A stretch of DNA of 16,376 nt from JBFFXF01 sp041569895 (GTDB taxonomy: Bacteria > Planctomycetota > UBA8108 > JACQVS01), in contig JBFFXF010000166.1 in NCBI GenBank assembly GCA_041569895.1, positions 1 to 16,376 on the forward strand, written 5' to 3'. Within the stretch, counting starts at the first letter, position 1, and the number at the start of each line of letters is the position of its first letter. The notes beneath the pieces are model-generated. The model saw only the letters and a list, made by a program, of their open reading frames with translations. It did no database searches and was not told where the DNA came from. Below, piece after piece: positions 1 through 7,425 of this stretch. Position numbers and translations under genes: made by a program.

Positions 1-1359
1 CGGGCCGTCACCGGTCGACACGGCGCGGAAACGGATCGGCACGCGGCCGAGCTTGTCGAGGGGCGCGGCGGAGATTTCCGCGACCGCGTCGGCGTCCGCG
101 ATCAGACCGGCGGGGGCGAAGTCGATCAGCACCGAGGCCGGGCGCGAGACCTGCGGTCCGCCGGCGGCGAAGATCGTGTAGCGATGCACCGCTCCCTCGT
201 CGAGGAAGAAATCGGCCGGGAGCGCCTCGCGGAAGACCGGCAGCGGCCCCAGGGCTCTGCCGCGCAGCACGCCGTCCCGCACGATCGCCACCCTATCGAG
301 CGGACAGAGCGCCTCGAGCGCGATCTCGATCTCCTTCGGCAACGCGCGCCCGCCCGCGTTGAAGAGCCGGCAGCGACCGGGATCGATTCCCTCCATGGTG
401 ATGATCTCGGCCGCGAAGATCGGGTTCGGGTCGACGGGGGCGAGGGTGACGAGCCCGAGGTCGCCCGGCTCGTAGAACGGCTCGACGGCGCCGACGCGAA
501 ACACGCGCGCGCCGTCGGCGCCGGTCGCATCGGCGAGCGAGTAGTAGATGACGGGCTCGAAGCCCGGTCGCGGGATGAAGGCCGCGAGCGCGTCGATGTC
601 GTCATCGGGGGCGAGACCGAGCTGCGCGGCTGTCCTGTAGACGCTGACGTCGCCCGTGCCGCGGGAGAAGCAGAGGATATCCGCGGGACCCGCGGCGATG
701 CCACTGACCGTCGCCGGCTCGCTGATCGAGAAGTAGAGACGGTGCCAGCACTCGTCCGCGACCGTGAACGATCCCAGCCGGGTCGGCAACGAGACGGCGA
801 GCTCGTAGCGTGACAGCTGCGGGTCGCCGAGGACCGGGCACCGCGGCCCGACCGGCACGACCAGCGTGTCGTTCTGCTGTGTCGTCTGCTGCACCTGCTG
901 GAAGAAGTCGGCCCGGAAGACGGTGCCGCGGAGCTCGTCCGCCGACGTCTCGTGAACCGCCGTTCCCTCCGCGCCGACGTTCGGCGAGGATCCCGACCCC
1001 GCCGGCGGCGGCTGGCTCGATGCCACCGTGAAGAGGATGGTGACGTCCGTCAGAGGCGGCTGCACGCCGGGGCGCCCGGGCACCCAGTCGTCGCCGTCGG
1101 AGATGGCGTCGATGCGGACGTTCTGGTTGGTCGTCTGGAAGATCGATCCGACGGATGACGGCGCCGTCTGGTCCTGCGCGAGACTCCACAGCGTCTGGCC
1201 GCTTCCGAAGGCGCCCTCGTCGGACGTGAACAGGAGGACGCGGTCGTCGACGGGCAGAGTGCACGTGGTCGACTGCGCCGCGAGCGGCGGCGCCACGCAC
1301 GCCGCGACGACGAGCGCGCCGAGCGCCAGCACCACCTGCCTGAGGACTCGGACTCTCAC
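1..1359 (-). CDS. Exported protein of unknown function (3' part lies beyond the window)
   Basis: The 453-codon reading frame is open from a GTG at 1359 to the left edge, so the C-terminus is missing. I chose the GTG because GGAGGGA sits a few bases upstream, at ideal Shine-Dalgarno spacing. The N-terminus is a clear export signal: basic residues, then a hydrophobic stretch (residues 9-28). It could end as a lipoprotein (VAAC at 18-21 loosely fits a lipobox) or be cleaved by signal peptidase I near the LAAQ at 26-29. The mature part is rich in Asp, Gly, Pro and Thr and looks like extracellular beta-sheet, with scattered cysteines. A Gln/Thr-rich patch lies near residue 160 (QQVQQTTQQND). I recognise no domain or catalytic motif. 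It lies 94 bp downstream of the kinase gene on the same strand and could be its downstream partner or an independent unit. That the frame is real is well supported; the function is unknown. Confidence 0.72.
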   Translation of the reverse strand, partial: MRVRVLRQVVLALGALVVAACVAPPLAAQSTTCTLPVDDRVLLFTSDEGAFGSGQTLWSLAQDQTAPSSVGSIFQTTNQNVRIDAISDGDDWVPGRPGVQPPLTDVTILFTVASSQPPPAGSGSSPNVGAEGTAVHETSADELRGTVFRADFFQQVQQTTQQNDTLVVPVGPRCPVLGDPQLSRYELAVSLPTRLGSFTVADECWHRLYFSISEPATVSGIAAGPADILCFSRGTGDVSVYRTAAQLGLAPDDDIDALAAFIPRPGFEPVIYYSLADATGADGARVFRVGAVEPFYEPGDLGLVTLAPVDPNPIFAAEIITMEGIDPGRCRLFNAGGRALPKEIEIALEALCPLDRVAIVRDGVLRGRALGPLPVFREALPADFFLDEGAVHRYTIFAAGGPQVSRPASVLIDFAPAGLIADADAVAEISAAPLDKLGRVPIRFRAVSTGDGP

Positions 1360-1452
1360 AACGTCCCTCCCGTGCCCGATTGCCAGGGTACCACACAGGG
1401 GGGACGCGGGCAGGGAAACCGTGCAAAGAAAATCCGGCGAGGCGCGCGGCGA
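1360..1452. other. Gap between kinase stop and exported protein start
   Basis: The 93 bases separate two leftward genes. They end in a strong ribosome site (GGAGGGA) for the GTG at 1359. Upstream, on the minus strand, TGGTACCCT partly fits an extended -10, but no -35 is convincing. I see no terminator hairpin with a T-run after the kinase, so read-through into the exported protein gene is possible. Confidence 0.4.
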
Positions 1453-3903
1453 TCACACCGGCAAATCACGCGCGACGCGGAAGCCGATGAACGGATAGGC
1501 CCCCTTGAGGTTCGCGCCGCTCCGGTAGGCGCAGTGGGTGGTCGACTCGCGGTTCGAGTAGCCGCCTCCACGAACGACGCGGAAACGATTGCGGCGGTTG
1601 AGCCAGTCGGCGACCCACTCCTGCACGCCGCCAGCGACGTCTCGTACCCCGTGGGGCGAACGATCGGAGGGAAAGCTCCCCACGGGCTCCGGCTGGGCCT
1701 GCGCCGGACGCGACTCGGCCATCTTGCAGAGCGAGGCGTCGAATCGGTTCCCCCAGGGGAAGAGGCGACCGTCGGCGCCTCGGGCCGCCTTCTCCCACTC
1801 GACCTCGCGGGGCAGGCGGCACGGCATCCCCTCGCGCTCGCTCCGCAGCCGGCAGTACTGCGTCGCGTCCTCCCAGCTCACGCCGAAGACAGGCCAGCGC
1901 GGCTGCACCATGCGCTGTCCGGCGTCATCCCGGGCGATCACCCAGCGCGTGCCCGCGCGCCGCAGGAGCTCGCGTCCGGCGGATCCCGCGGGATCGAAGC
2001 GGTTGCGGGGCCCGGCGAGCGACGCCCCGCGAGGAGCGGCGTTGAGCTCGCGCATGTACTCCGCGAACGTCACCGGAAAGCGCGCCATCAGGAAACCGGG
2101 AACGTCGACCTCGCGGCGCTCCCCCGCTCCGAGTGTGCGTGGATCGCCGCCCATGATGAAGGGGCCCGCGGGCACGTACACGAATCCGGCGCCGATCTGT
2201 CGCGGCTTCAGGAGCGGGAATCGGAGGGATCGCGTCTCGTTCCGACGGATCAGCACCGGAAAGCGCACCGGCGCGAACCCCGATTTGCGGATGGTGAGGA
2301 GATAGCTTCCCATCGCGAGCGGCACGTCGCGCACGGGCGTGGAGCCCAGTGAGCGGGACTGGCCAACTCGCATCAGGACTCCCTCGTCGACGTACCGCTG
2401 CGCGCGGACCGATGCGCCCGGTGGATCGGTCTCGAGGGAGAGCGAGCCGTCACCGGCGAGGAAGCGGTCGAACGAACCGTCGTTGATCGCCTCGATCATG
2501 CGCTGATGGAGGATGACGTCCCGGGCGTTGCCCGCCTCCTCCGCCTCGAGGAGCATCTCCGCATGCAGCTCACCGAGCGTGCGACGGGCTCGCGAGTGCT
2601 CGGGATCGAAGCGGAGCGCGAGCGTCAGCTCCTCGAGCGCGCTTCCGAGAGCGACGTCGGCAGCGTCGGCGATGGCGTCCCGCTCGCGGATCAGATCGAG
2701 CAGCGGACGCTTGCTCGCGATCGGCGCGTGCGGCTCGAATCGCCGCGCTTCGCGATCGGCGACGCGCGAGGCGGTCTTCAGCCGGCGTGTCAGGCCGCGG
2801 CGCTCCTTCAAGGACCGGAGTCCGGCCACGAGCGCACGGTCCGCCGCGGCGCGCCGACGTGCGCGCTCGCGAGAGCCCTCGAGGTACTGCACGAGCTCGT
2901 CGTGGATCTCACGGGCGCTCCCGGGACGGTCGGCGGGATCTCGACTCATGGCGCGCCGGCAGAGGTCGTCGAGCGCCGGCGGCGTCTCCGGTTCGATCTC
3001 GATCGGCGATGGCGGCGGCCCGCGGCGCACCGCCTCGACGATCTCCGGGGCCGAGCGGCCCGCGTGCGGTGCTCGCAGCGTCAGGATCTCGTAGAGCACG
3101 GCGCCGAGACCGTAGATGTCCGTGCGCCGGTCGACGGCGTCGCCCCGGGCCTGCTCGGGCGCCATGTACGACGGGGTTCCGTGAACCGCCAGCGTCTGAT
3201 CCGGTCGGCTCGAGCCGTTCTCCGGCTCTCCGGATCGCGCCAGTCCCCAGTCGACGACGTGCACCTCGCCGAACGCGCCGATGAGGATGTTCGCGGGCTT
3301 GAGGTCGCGGTGGATGACGCCGCGCTCGTGAGCGAAGTCGATCGCCATGCAGACCGACTGGAGTATCTGCACGCGTCGCGAGAGCGGATAGTCCCCCAGG
3401 ACCCGACGTTTCCGCTCCGCGACGCCGCGGAGAATCTCGGCGAGCGTACGCCCGCGGATCCACTTCATGGTGAAGTACGGGCAGCCGTCGCCATCGCTCC
3501 CGACGTCGTAGACGGGGACGATGTTCGGGTGCTCGAGACCGGCCGCGGTCCGCGCCTCCTCGAAAAAGCGGCGGCGCGCCGAGCTCGATCCCTGGCTGGC
3601 GCGCATCCGTTTCATGGCGACGACGCGGTCGAGCTCCGAGTCGTGAGCCCGCACGACCTCGCCCATGCCGCCCATACCGAGGCGCTCACCGAGGACATAC
3701 CGCCGGACGTCCCGCGGCGGGGAGTCCGGGTCCGGCGATCCGGCCGCGACGGGTCCGGCCTCCCGAGCGCTGCCGGTGACCGAGTCGGACTCCCCGGACT
3801 CGAGCATCTCGTCGACGGCTCGCAGCCTCCGGAGCCGCGCGATGATCGATGCACGCCCCGGGTCCTTCTCGACGCCGGCGCTGCCGTCGCGATCATTGCT
3901 CAT
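1453..3903 (-). CDS. Ser/Thr protein kinase with PEGA-like and C-terminal SUMF1/FGE-like domain
   Basis: This 816-residue protein begins with a Hanks-type kinase domain (about 69-340). Visible motifs are the glycine loop GMGGMGEV (76-83), the ATP-binding Lys98, the catalytic loop HRDLKPAN (198-205), DWG instead of DFG (218-220), and APE (248-250). It should phosphorylate Ser/Thr of unknown targets in the cytoplasm; I see no transmembrane helix. A helical, TPR-like linker (about 345-480) follows, then a PEGA-like beta domain (about 488-566, with DPPGASV and a GSYLLTIRKSGF core). The end (about 568-814) is a formylglycine-generating-enzyme fold (VPAGPFIMGG, CRLPREVEWEKAARG, FPWGNRFD, VRGGGY, GFRVARD). 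The two adjacent cysteines that bind copper in true FGE are absent: the RGGGY motif is followed by SNRESTTHC. It is therefore probably not an active sulfatase maturase and more likely a binding module. The start overlaps the sigma factor stop by 11 bp, implying translational coupling. This kinase-SUMF1 layout is common in Planctomycetota and some other phyla. Confidence 0.93.
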   Translation of the reverse strand: MSNDRDGSAGVEKDPGRASIIARLRRLRAVDEMLESGESDSVTGSAREAGPVAAGSPDPDSPPRDVRRYVLGERLGMGGMGEVVRAHDSELDRVVAMKRMRASQGSSSARRRFFEEARTAAGLEHPNIVPVYDVGSDGDGCPYFTMKWIRGRTLAEILRGVAERKRRVLGDYPLSRRVQILQSVCMAIDFAHERGVIHRDLKPANILIGAFGEVHVVDWGLARSGEPENGSSRPDQTLAVHGTPSYMAPEQARGDAVDRRTDIYGLGAVLYEILTLRAPHAGRSAPEIVEAVRRGPPPSPIEIEPETPPALDDLCRRAMSRDPADRPGSAREIHDELVQYLEGSRERARRRAAADRALVAGLRSLKERRGLTRRLKTASRVADREARRFEPHAPIASKRPLLDLIRERDAIADAADVALGSALEELTLALRFDPEHSRARRTLGELHAEMLLEAEEAGNARDVILHQRMIEAINDGSFDRFLAGDGSLSLETDPPGASVRAQRYVDEGVLMRVGQSRSLGSTPVRDVPLAMGSYLLTIRKSGFAPVRFPVLIRRNETRSLRFPLLKPRQIGAGFVYVPAGPFIMGGDPRTLGAGERREVDVPGFLMARFPVTFAEYMRELNAAPRGASLAGPRNRFDPAGSAGRELLRRAGTRWVIARDDAGQRMVQPRWPVFGVSWEDATQYCRLRSEREGMPCRLPREVEWEKAARGADGRLFPWGNRFDASLCKMAESRPAQAQPEPVGSFPSDRSPHGVRDVAGGVQEWVADWLNRRNRFRVVRGGGYSNRESTTHCAYRSGANLKGAYPFIGFRVARDLPV

Positions 3904-4471
3904 CGTCGAGCCGGTCCCGGAGCAGGTCGAGCCCCTGGCGGATCCAGAGCCACGCGGACCTGCGTGAGACGCCTCCGAGCTGGTCCATGACGTCCTCGAT
4001 CCGCTTGCCCCAGAGGTAGCGGAGGGCGACGGCGGCCATCGGTCGCGGATAGTCGGGAAAGAGGCGGAGCATCACCTCGGTGACGCGATCGTAGTCCTCG
4101 ATCGGGCCGAGCACCGACTCCGGGGGGCGGGCCGCCGGATCCTGGCGCTCGTCGAGCTCGAGCGCGCCGCCGCCTCGCCTGGGCCTCGACCTCACGCGCC
4201 GCCGCTTCTGCGCGATCTTGCGCTTGATGATCATGGTCACCCACGCGAAGAAGGCCCCCTCGTTCCGCAGTCCGCCGATGTCACGCATGGCGTCGACGAG
4301 CGCCGACTGGACGAGGTCGTGGGTGGAGTCCACGGCGCGGAGCGTGGTGCCGAGCTCGCCGTGGAAGCGATCGACCCAGCGTTCGTAGTATCGCGCGAGC
4401 AGGTCGTCCCGAGCCCCTCGATCCCCGGATTTGGCGCGCTTCACCAGCTCGATCGTGTTGGCCCCGGCCAT
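3893..4471 (-). CDS. ECF-type RNA polymerase sigma factor
   Basis: This 192-residue protein should direct RNA polymerase to a dedicated promoter set. Sigma region 2 lies at about 22-90, with STHDLVQSALVDAMRDIGG (49-67) and FFAWVTMIIKRKI for core binding and -10 melting. A basic linker (KRRRVRSRPRR) and a short acidic segment follow. Region 4 is at about 128-190, with a helix-turn-helix around IEDVMDQLGGVSRRSAWLWI. The frame stays open upstream to an ATG at 4600, but I chose the ATG at 4471 because sigma homology begins right after it and the upstream 43 residues look non-coding. Only a weak Shine-Dalgarno (GGCGG) precedes it. The stop lies inside the kinase gene start, so the two genes are almost certainly co-expressed. 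ECF factors paired with Ser/Thr kinases form recognised groups in Planctomycetota, where the kinase is thought to take the place of an anti-sigma factor. That regulatory link is inference here. Confidence 0.9.
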   Translation of the reverse strand: MAGANTIELVKRAKSGDRGARDDLLARYYERWVDRFHGELGTTLRAVDSTHDLVQSALVDAMRDIGGLRNEGAFFAWVTMIIKRKIAQKRRRVRSRPRRGGGALELDERQDPAARPPESVLGPIEDYDRVTEVMLRLFPDYPRPMAAVALRYLWGKRIEDVMDQLGGVSRRSAWLWIRQGLDLLRDRLDDEQ

Positions 4472-4729
4472 GATACCGCCATCTTCTGGGGCCTCGCGCG
4501 ATGGGTCAAGCCTGACACTGCGTGTCACTCGCCGGGGAGTAACCGGAACATGCCATGGCAATTCTCCCCGATGCGGGCGCCACTTCTCGTCGCTGCGCAC
4601 GACCTAAGTCCGGGTATTCCCGGAACCGCGCGGCCGGTCGCACCGGCGCGCCACCCGGCACGTCGCTTGCTTTCTATAGACCCGTCGTCCACCGGTTCCA
4701 GCCATCCCCAGACACCAGGGTCCAGAAGT
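4472..4729. promoter_or_regulatory. Divergent control region with three perfect inverted repeats
   Basis: This gene-free stretch separates the sigma factor gene (leftward) from the membrane protein gene (rightward), so it should hold both promoters. Three perfect inverted repeats are visible: TGACAC-N3-GTGTCA at 4513-4527, TGCCATGGCA at 4551-4560, and TCCGGG-TATT-CCCGGA at 4609-4624. Leftward, TTGACC (4509-4504) followed after 17 bp by GAAGAT (4486-4481) is a possible -35/-10 pair; it would start transcription only a few bases before the sigma factor ATG. Rightward, TATAGA at 4675-4680 is a possible -10 without a convincing -35. The first palindrome lies just upstream of the leftward -35, a typical operator position. 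The repeats are plain in the sequence; their role as binding sites is inference. Confidence 0.4.
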
Positions 4730-5788
4730 ATGTATCTCGCCGCCGCCGCGTTCCTCGCGATCGCCTTCTGCGCCATCACCGTCATCATCCCGATGAAGTT
4801 CCCCGATCTCTTCCGCGGGCTGATCGACCGGATCCGCGATCGCCTCGTGGGGAGATCCGAGGCGGCGATCGTCGAGCCGCTCGCGGGCTCGGGCGTGGTG
4901 AGCGGCCTCCGCTGGTGGGGCGCGCTGTCGCTCATCGCGTTCGTCGCGCTCGGGTTTCTCGACGGCCGGCTGACGGTCGAGCACCCGGTCGCGGTCATCG
5001 CGTCGGTCTCGTACATGCTCCTCGCGGGCGGGGCGGCGGCGACCGTGGTGCTCCTCGTCGCCGCGCTGCGGTCGATCCTGCCGTCCCTGCGGACACTCGA
5101 CGTCTTCCGTCGCGGCGGCCTCTTCGCCGTCTGGCTGGTCGATTGCCTGCATCCCAACCGGCGGCTGCGCGAGAACCTCCGCAAGCGCATCTCCCGCTCC
5201 TCGAAAGTCTGCATCGTCGATGTCACCGGGTACGAGCTCCTCGGCAAGGGACCCGGCGACGCCGGCGCGTTTCTCTTCAGCTTGCTCGATCAGGCGCGAC
5301 ACGTGCCGGTCTACATCGCGCTCTGCAAGCCCGACCCCGATTGCATCGATCCGGAACGGCGCAAGGTCTCCGTGCTGCAGGGCCTCCTCGGCGAGATGAA
5401 CATGTCGCACTCGACGTACCTCCGTCGCGTCAGCATGACGATGGACGCCGTCGAGGTGCTCAACCAGAGTCGCGACGAGAACGCCAAGATCAGCGTCCGC
5501 TTCTACACCGAGAAGCCCACCTTCCGCGCCATATTGCTCGACAACTCCTGCGTCGCGATCCCGTTCCATCCACGCGAGGAGCGCGCGCGCCTCGCCTACG
5601 TCGACATCCTGCGCTCGGCGATCCACCCGACGCTCTACGAGTCGTTCCGGCGCCACTTCGGACGCCTGTGGGGCGTTCCGGCCCAGGAGCAGAAGAGACG
5701 CCGCATGCTCCCGGAACGCGCGGTCAGCGGCTCCTTCGCCATCCGCCCGGTCCGCGATACCACCCCGTCGTCGATCCCGGAGCTGTGA
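4730..5788 (+). CDS. Membrane-anchored protein with possible PLD-fold (non-catalytic) cytoplasmic domain
   Basis: This 352-residue protein has three predicted membrane segments, at about 2-21, 62-78 and 87-114. A cytoplasmic-looking alpha/beta domain follows (about 145-315). It starts with LRENLRKRISRSSKVCIVDV, continues through GAFLFSLLDQARHVPVYIALCKPDPD, and includes KISVRFYTEKPTFRAILLDN, VAIPF and LYESFRRHFGRLW. The order of strands and helices (a 'report-local-state' strand, a CKPDPD-type loop, then VRFY...P..R..L.D) resembles PLD-fold sensor domains of the DUF5919 kind. No HKD (HxKxxxxD) catalytic motif is present, so phospholipase activity is unlikely. I did not use the upstream ATGs in this frame because residues from them lack protein character; the ATG at 4730 has AGGG/AGAAG just upstream and begins the first membrane helix. 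It is divergent from the sigma/kinase pair and may be a signalling partner. The gene is well supported; the family assignment is tentative. Confidence 0.75.
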   Translation: MYLAAAAFLAIAFCAITVIIPMKFPDLFRGLIDRIRDRLVGRSEAAIVEPLAGSGVVSGLRWWGALSLIAFVALGFLDGRLTVEHPVAVIASVSYMLLAGGAAATVVLLVAALRSILPSLRTLDVFRRGGLFAVWLVDCLHPNRRLRENLRKRISRSSKVCIVDVTGYELLGKGPGDAGAFLFSLLDQARHVPVYIALCKPDPDCIDPERRKVSVLQGLLGEMNMSHSTYLRRVSMTMDAVEVLNQSRDENAKISVRFYTEKPTFRAILLDNSCVAIPFHPREERARLAYVDILRSAIHPTLYESFRRHFGRLWGVPAQEQKRRRMLPERAVSGSFAIRPVRDTTPSSIPEL

Positions 5789-6000
5789 TCGGAATCGGAC
5801 CTCGGAGTCGGAGTCGGAGTCGGAATCGGAGTCCGAATCGGAATCGGACATCGGACATCGGAATCGGAATCGGTATCGGTATCGGTATCGGTATCGGTAT
5901 CGGTATCGTGGACCGTGGACCGTGACCGTGGTCCGTGACCGTGGTCCGTGACCGTGACCGTCATCGGTATCAGAGTCGGTCATCGAACTCCCCTCCGCCC
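5789..6000. repeat. Short tandem-repeat tract filling a convergent gene junction
   Basis: The tract begins at the stop codon of the membrane protein gene and runs almost to the stop codon of the symporter gene. It has three blocks. At 5789-5870 are degenerate units of the CGGAAT/CGGAGT type. At 5871-5906 are six exact copies of CGGTAT. At 5909-5965 are units of the GACCGTG type, including two adjacent exact copies of GTGACCGTGGTCC (5922-5934 and 5935-5947). Degenerate CGGTAT/GAGTCGGT units return at 5964-5983. Frames through it would encode runs of alternating Ser-Asp, Thr-Asp or Gly-Ile, which I take as non-coding. I see no classical terminator with a T-run; complementary words such as GGACC/GGTCC could form small hairpins. 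Confidence 0.9.
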
Positions 6001-7425
6001 TCAGCCCCCGTCCCGACCCCGCAACACACCCGCCCCGAGCGCAACACCGAACGACCCCACATACGGAAGCACCCCTCCCACCACGCCGCCTCGCGTTTCC
6101 GGGAACGCGTGAAACGTCACCGCGAGCCCGAAGCCGACGAGCATGCCGGCGACGACTCCCCACGGCGGCACGCGCACGCCGAACACCGCCAGCAGCAGCA
6201 CCGGGCCGAATGCCGCTCCCATGGCGGTCCACGCCGAGAGCACTCGACTGAAGATCTCCTCGCTGCCGACGAGCGCCGCGACGACGGCGACGACGCCGAG
6301 CAGGACGACGACGACGCGCGAGCGAGCCAGCAGTCCCAGACGCGAGCTCCGGCCGATGCCGAGGTCGCTGGTCACCGCCGAGGCCGCCACGAGGAGCTGG
6401 CTGTCGGCGGTCGACATCACCGCCGAGAGGACGGCGGCGAGCATGACGCCGGCGACGACGGGATGGAGGAGCTCGTTCGTCAGCACGATGAATATCCTCT
6501 CCCGATCCGCGAGTCCCTCGGCGAGCACGCGGCCGCTCCAGCCGAGGATGAGCATGCCGGCGTAGACGATCACCGCCCAGCCGATGGCGATCGCTCTCGC
6601 GCGACGCAGCTCGCCGGCGCCCTCGCGCAGCGCCATGAAGCGATTGACGACGTGGGGCTGTCCCGGATAGCCGAGCCCGATGCCGAGGAGCCCGAGCACG
6701 AAACCGACGGCCGCGGCGCCGGTCGCTCCGCGCGCGGGCGACTGGAAGCCGTCCACCGGCACCGATTGAAGCGCGGCGATCAGTTCACCCGGCCCGCCGA
6801 CGTGCACGAGCGCCGCGATCGGCAGGACGATGCACGATGCGACCATCACGAGCCCCTGGAGCGTATCGGTGATGCTCACCGCCCAGAAACCGCCGAGGAA
6901 CATGTAGACCAGCACGATCGCGGCGCCGAGCAGTATGCTGAGCGTCTCCGAGAGATCGAAGGTCTCGGCGAACGTCTTGCCCGCTCCCTGGAACTGCGCC
7001 GCGACGTAGATCGTCAGCGCGACGAGGACGATCGCCGACGCCACGCCGAGAACCGCGGCGCGGAGCGGCGTCCCCGGCGGGCCGGCGAGCACCTCCGACA
7101 CGGTGAGCGCGCCGCTGGCGCCCGCGTGGCGACGCAGCCTCGGGGCCAGCACGTACCAGTTGAGCAGGAAGCCGCCGACGCACGCCGGGAAGAGCCAGAC
7201 GGCGCCGAGCCCCCACGCCCACGCCGCGCCGCTGACGCCGAGAAGGGTCCAGGCCGACGACGAGCTCGCCGACGCGCTCACCGCGGCCACCAGCGGGCCG
7301 AGCTGCCTGCCGCCGAGGAAGAAGTCGGCGCCGTCCCGGATGCGTCGCCGCGTGAGAACGCCGATCGAGATCAGCACGAGCTTGTAAGCGATCAGCGTCG
7401 CGAGGACGATCGTGGCGTCGGTCAC
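6001..7425 (-). CDS. Sodium:solute symporter, PutP-like (SSS family)
   Basis: This 474-residue protein is hydrophobic throughout, as expected for the roughly 13 membrane helices of the SSS family. It should couple sodium entry to uptake of a small solute across the inner membrane. Family motifs are visible. SASASSSSAWTLLGVSGAAW in the first third matches the PutP helix 2 region; GYPGQPHVVNRFMAL matches the PutP GQPHI..RFMA segment; STADSQLLVAASAVTSDLG matches the sodium-site helix 8 region. The nearest named relative is therefore proline symporter PutP, but the substrate cannot be read from sequence. It starts with GTG at 7425, sharing GTGA with the mtnC stop, so it is translationally coupled to the methionine salvage genes. 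An import role linked to that pathway (a sulfur compound or an amino acid) is inference. Its stop abuts the repeat tract. Confidence 0.9.
   Translation of the reverse strand: MTDATIVLATLIAYKLVLISIGVLTRRRIRDGADFFLGGRQLGPLVAAVSASASSSSAWTLLGVSGAAWAWGLGAVWLFPACVGGFLLNWYVLAPRLRRHAGASGALTVSEVLAGPPGTPLRAAVLGVASAIVLVALTIYVAAQFQGAGKTFAETFDLSETLSILLGAAIVLVYMFLGGFWAVSITDTLQGLVMVASCIVLPIAALVHVGGPGELIAALQSVPVDGFQSPARGATGAAAVGFVLGLLGIGLGYPGQPHVVNRFMALREGAGELRRARAIAIGWAVIVYAGMLILGWSGRVLAEGLADRERIFIVLTNELLHPVVAGVMLAAVLSAVMSTADSQLLVAASAVTSDLGIGRSSRLGLLARSRVVVVLLGVVAVVAALVGSEEIFSRVLSAWTAMGAAFGPVLLLAVFGVRVPPWGVVAGMLVGFGLAVTFHAFPETRGGVVGGVLPYVGSFGVALGAGVLRGRDGG

Noticed and set aside
1453..2200. FGE-like domain as maturase for the sulfatase in this window
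   Set aside because: The active-site cysteines are missing and the genes are far apart on opposite strands.
2506..3990. 494-codon plus-strand frame opposite the kinase
   Set aside because: It is the antisense shadow of the kinase, which has full family motifs.
4472..4600. 43-residue N-terminal extension of the sigma factor
   Set aside because: It lacks sigma homology, and it would cover the palindromes at 4513-4527 and 4551-4560 of the divergent control region.
4730..5788. Phospholipase D activity for the membrane protein
   Set aside because: No HxKxxxxD motif is present; only a fold-level resemblance is claimed.
5871..5906. CRISPR-like array
   Set aside because: The units are 6 bp with no spacers; this is a microsatellite-like tract and no cas genes are nearby.
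4604..6232. Minus-strand open frame with Ser-Asp/Arg-Tyr repeat runs
   Set aside because: The repeats reflect the DNA tandem tract, and the rest is antisense to the membrane protein gene; no coding character.
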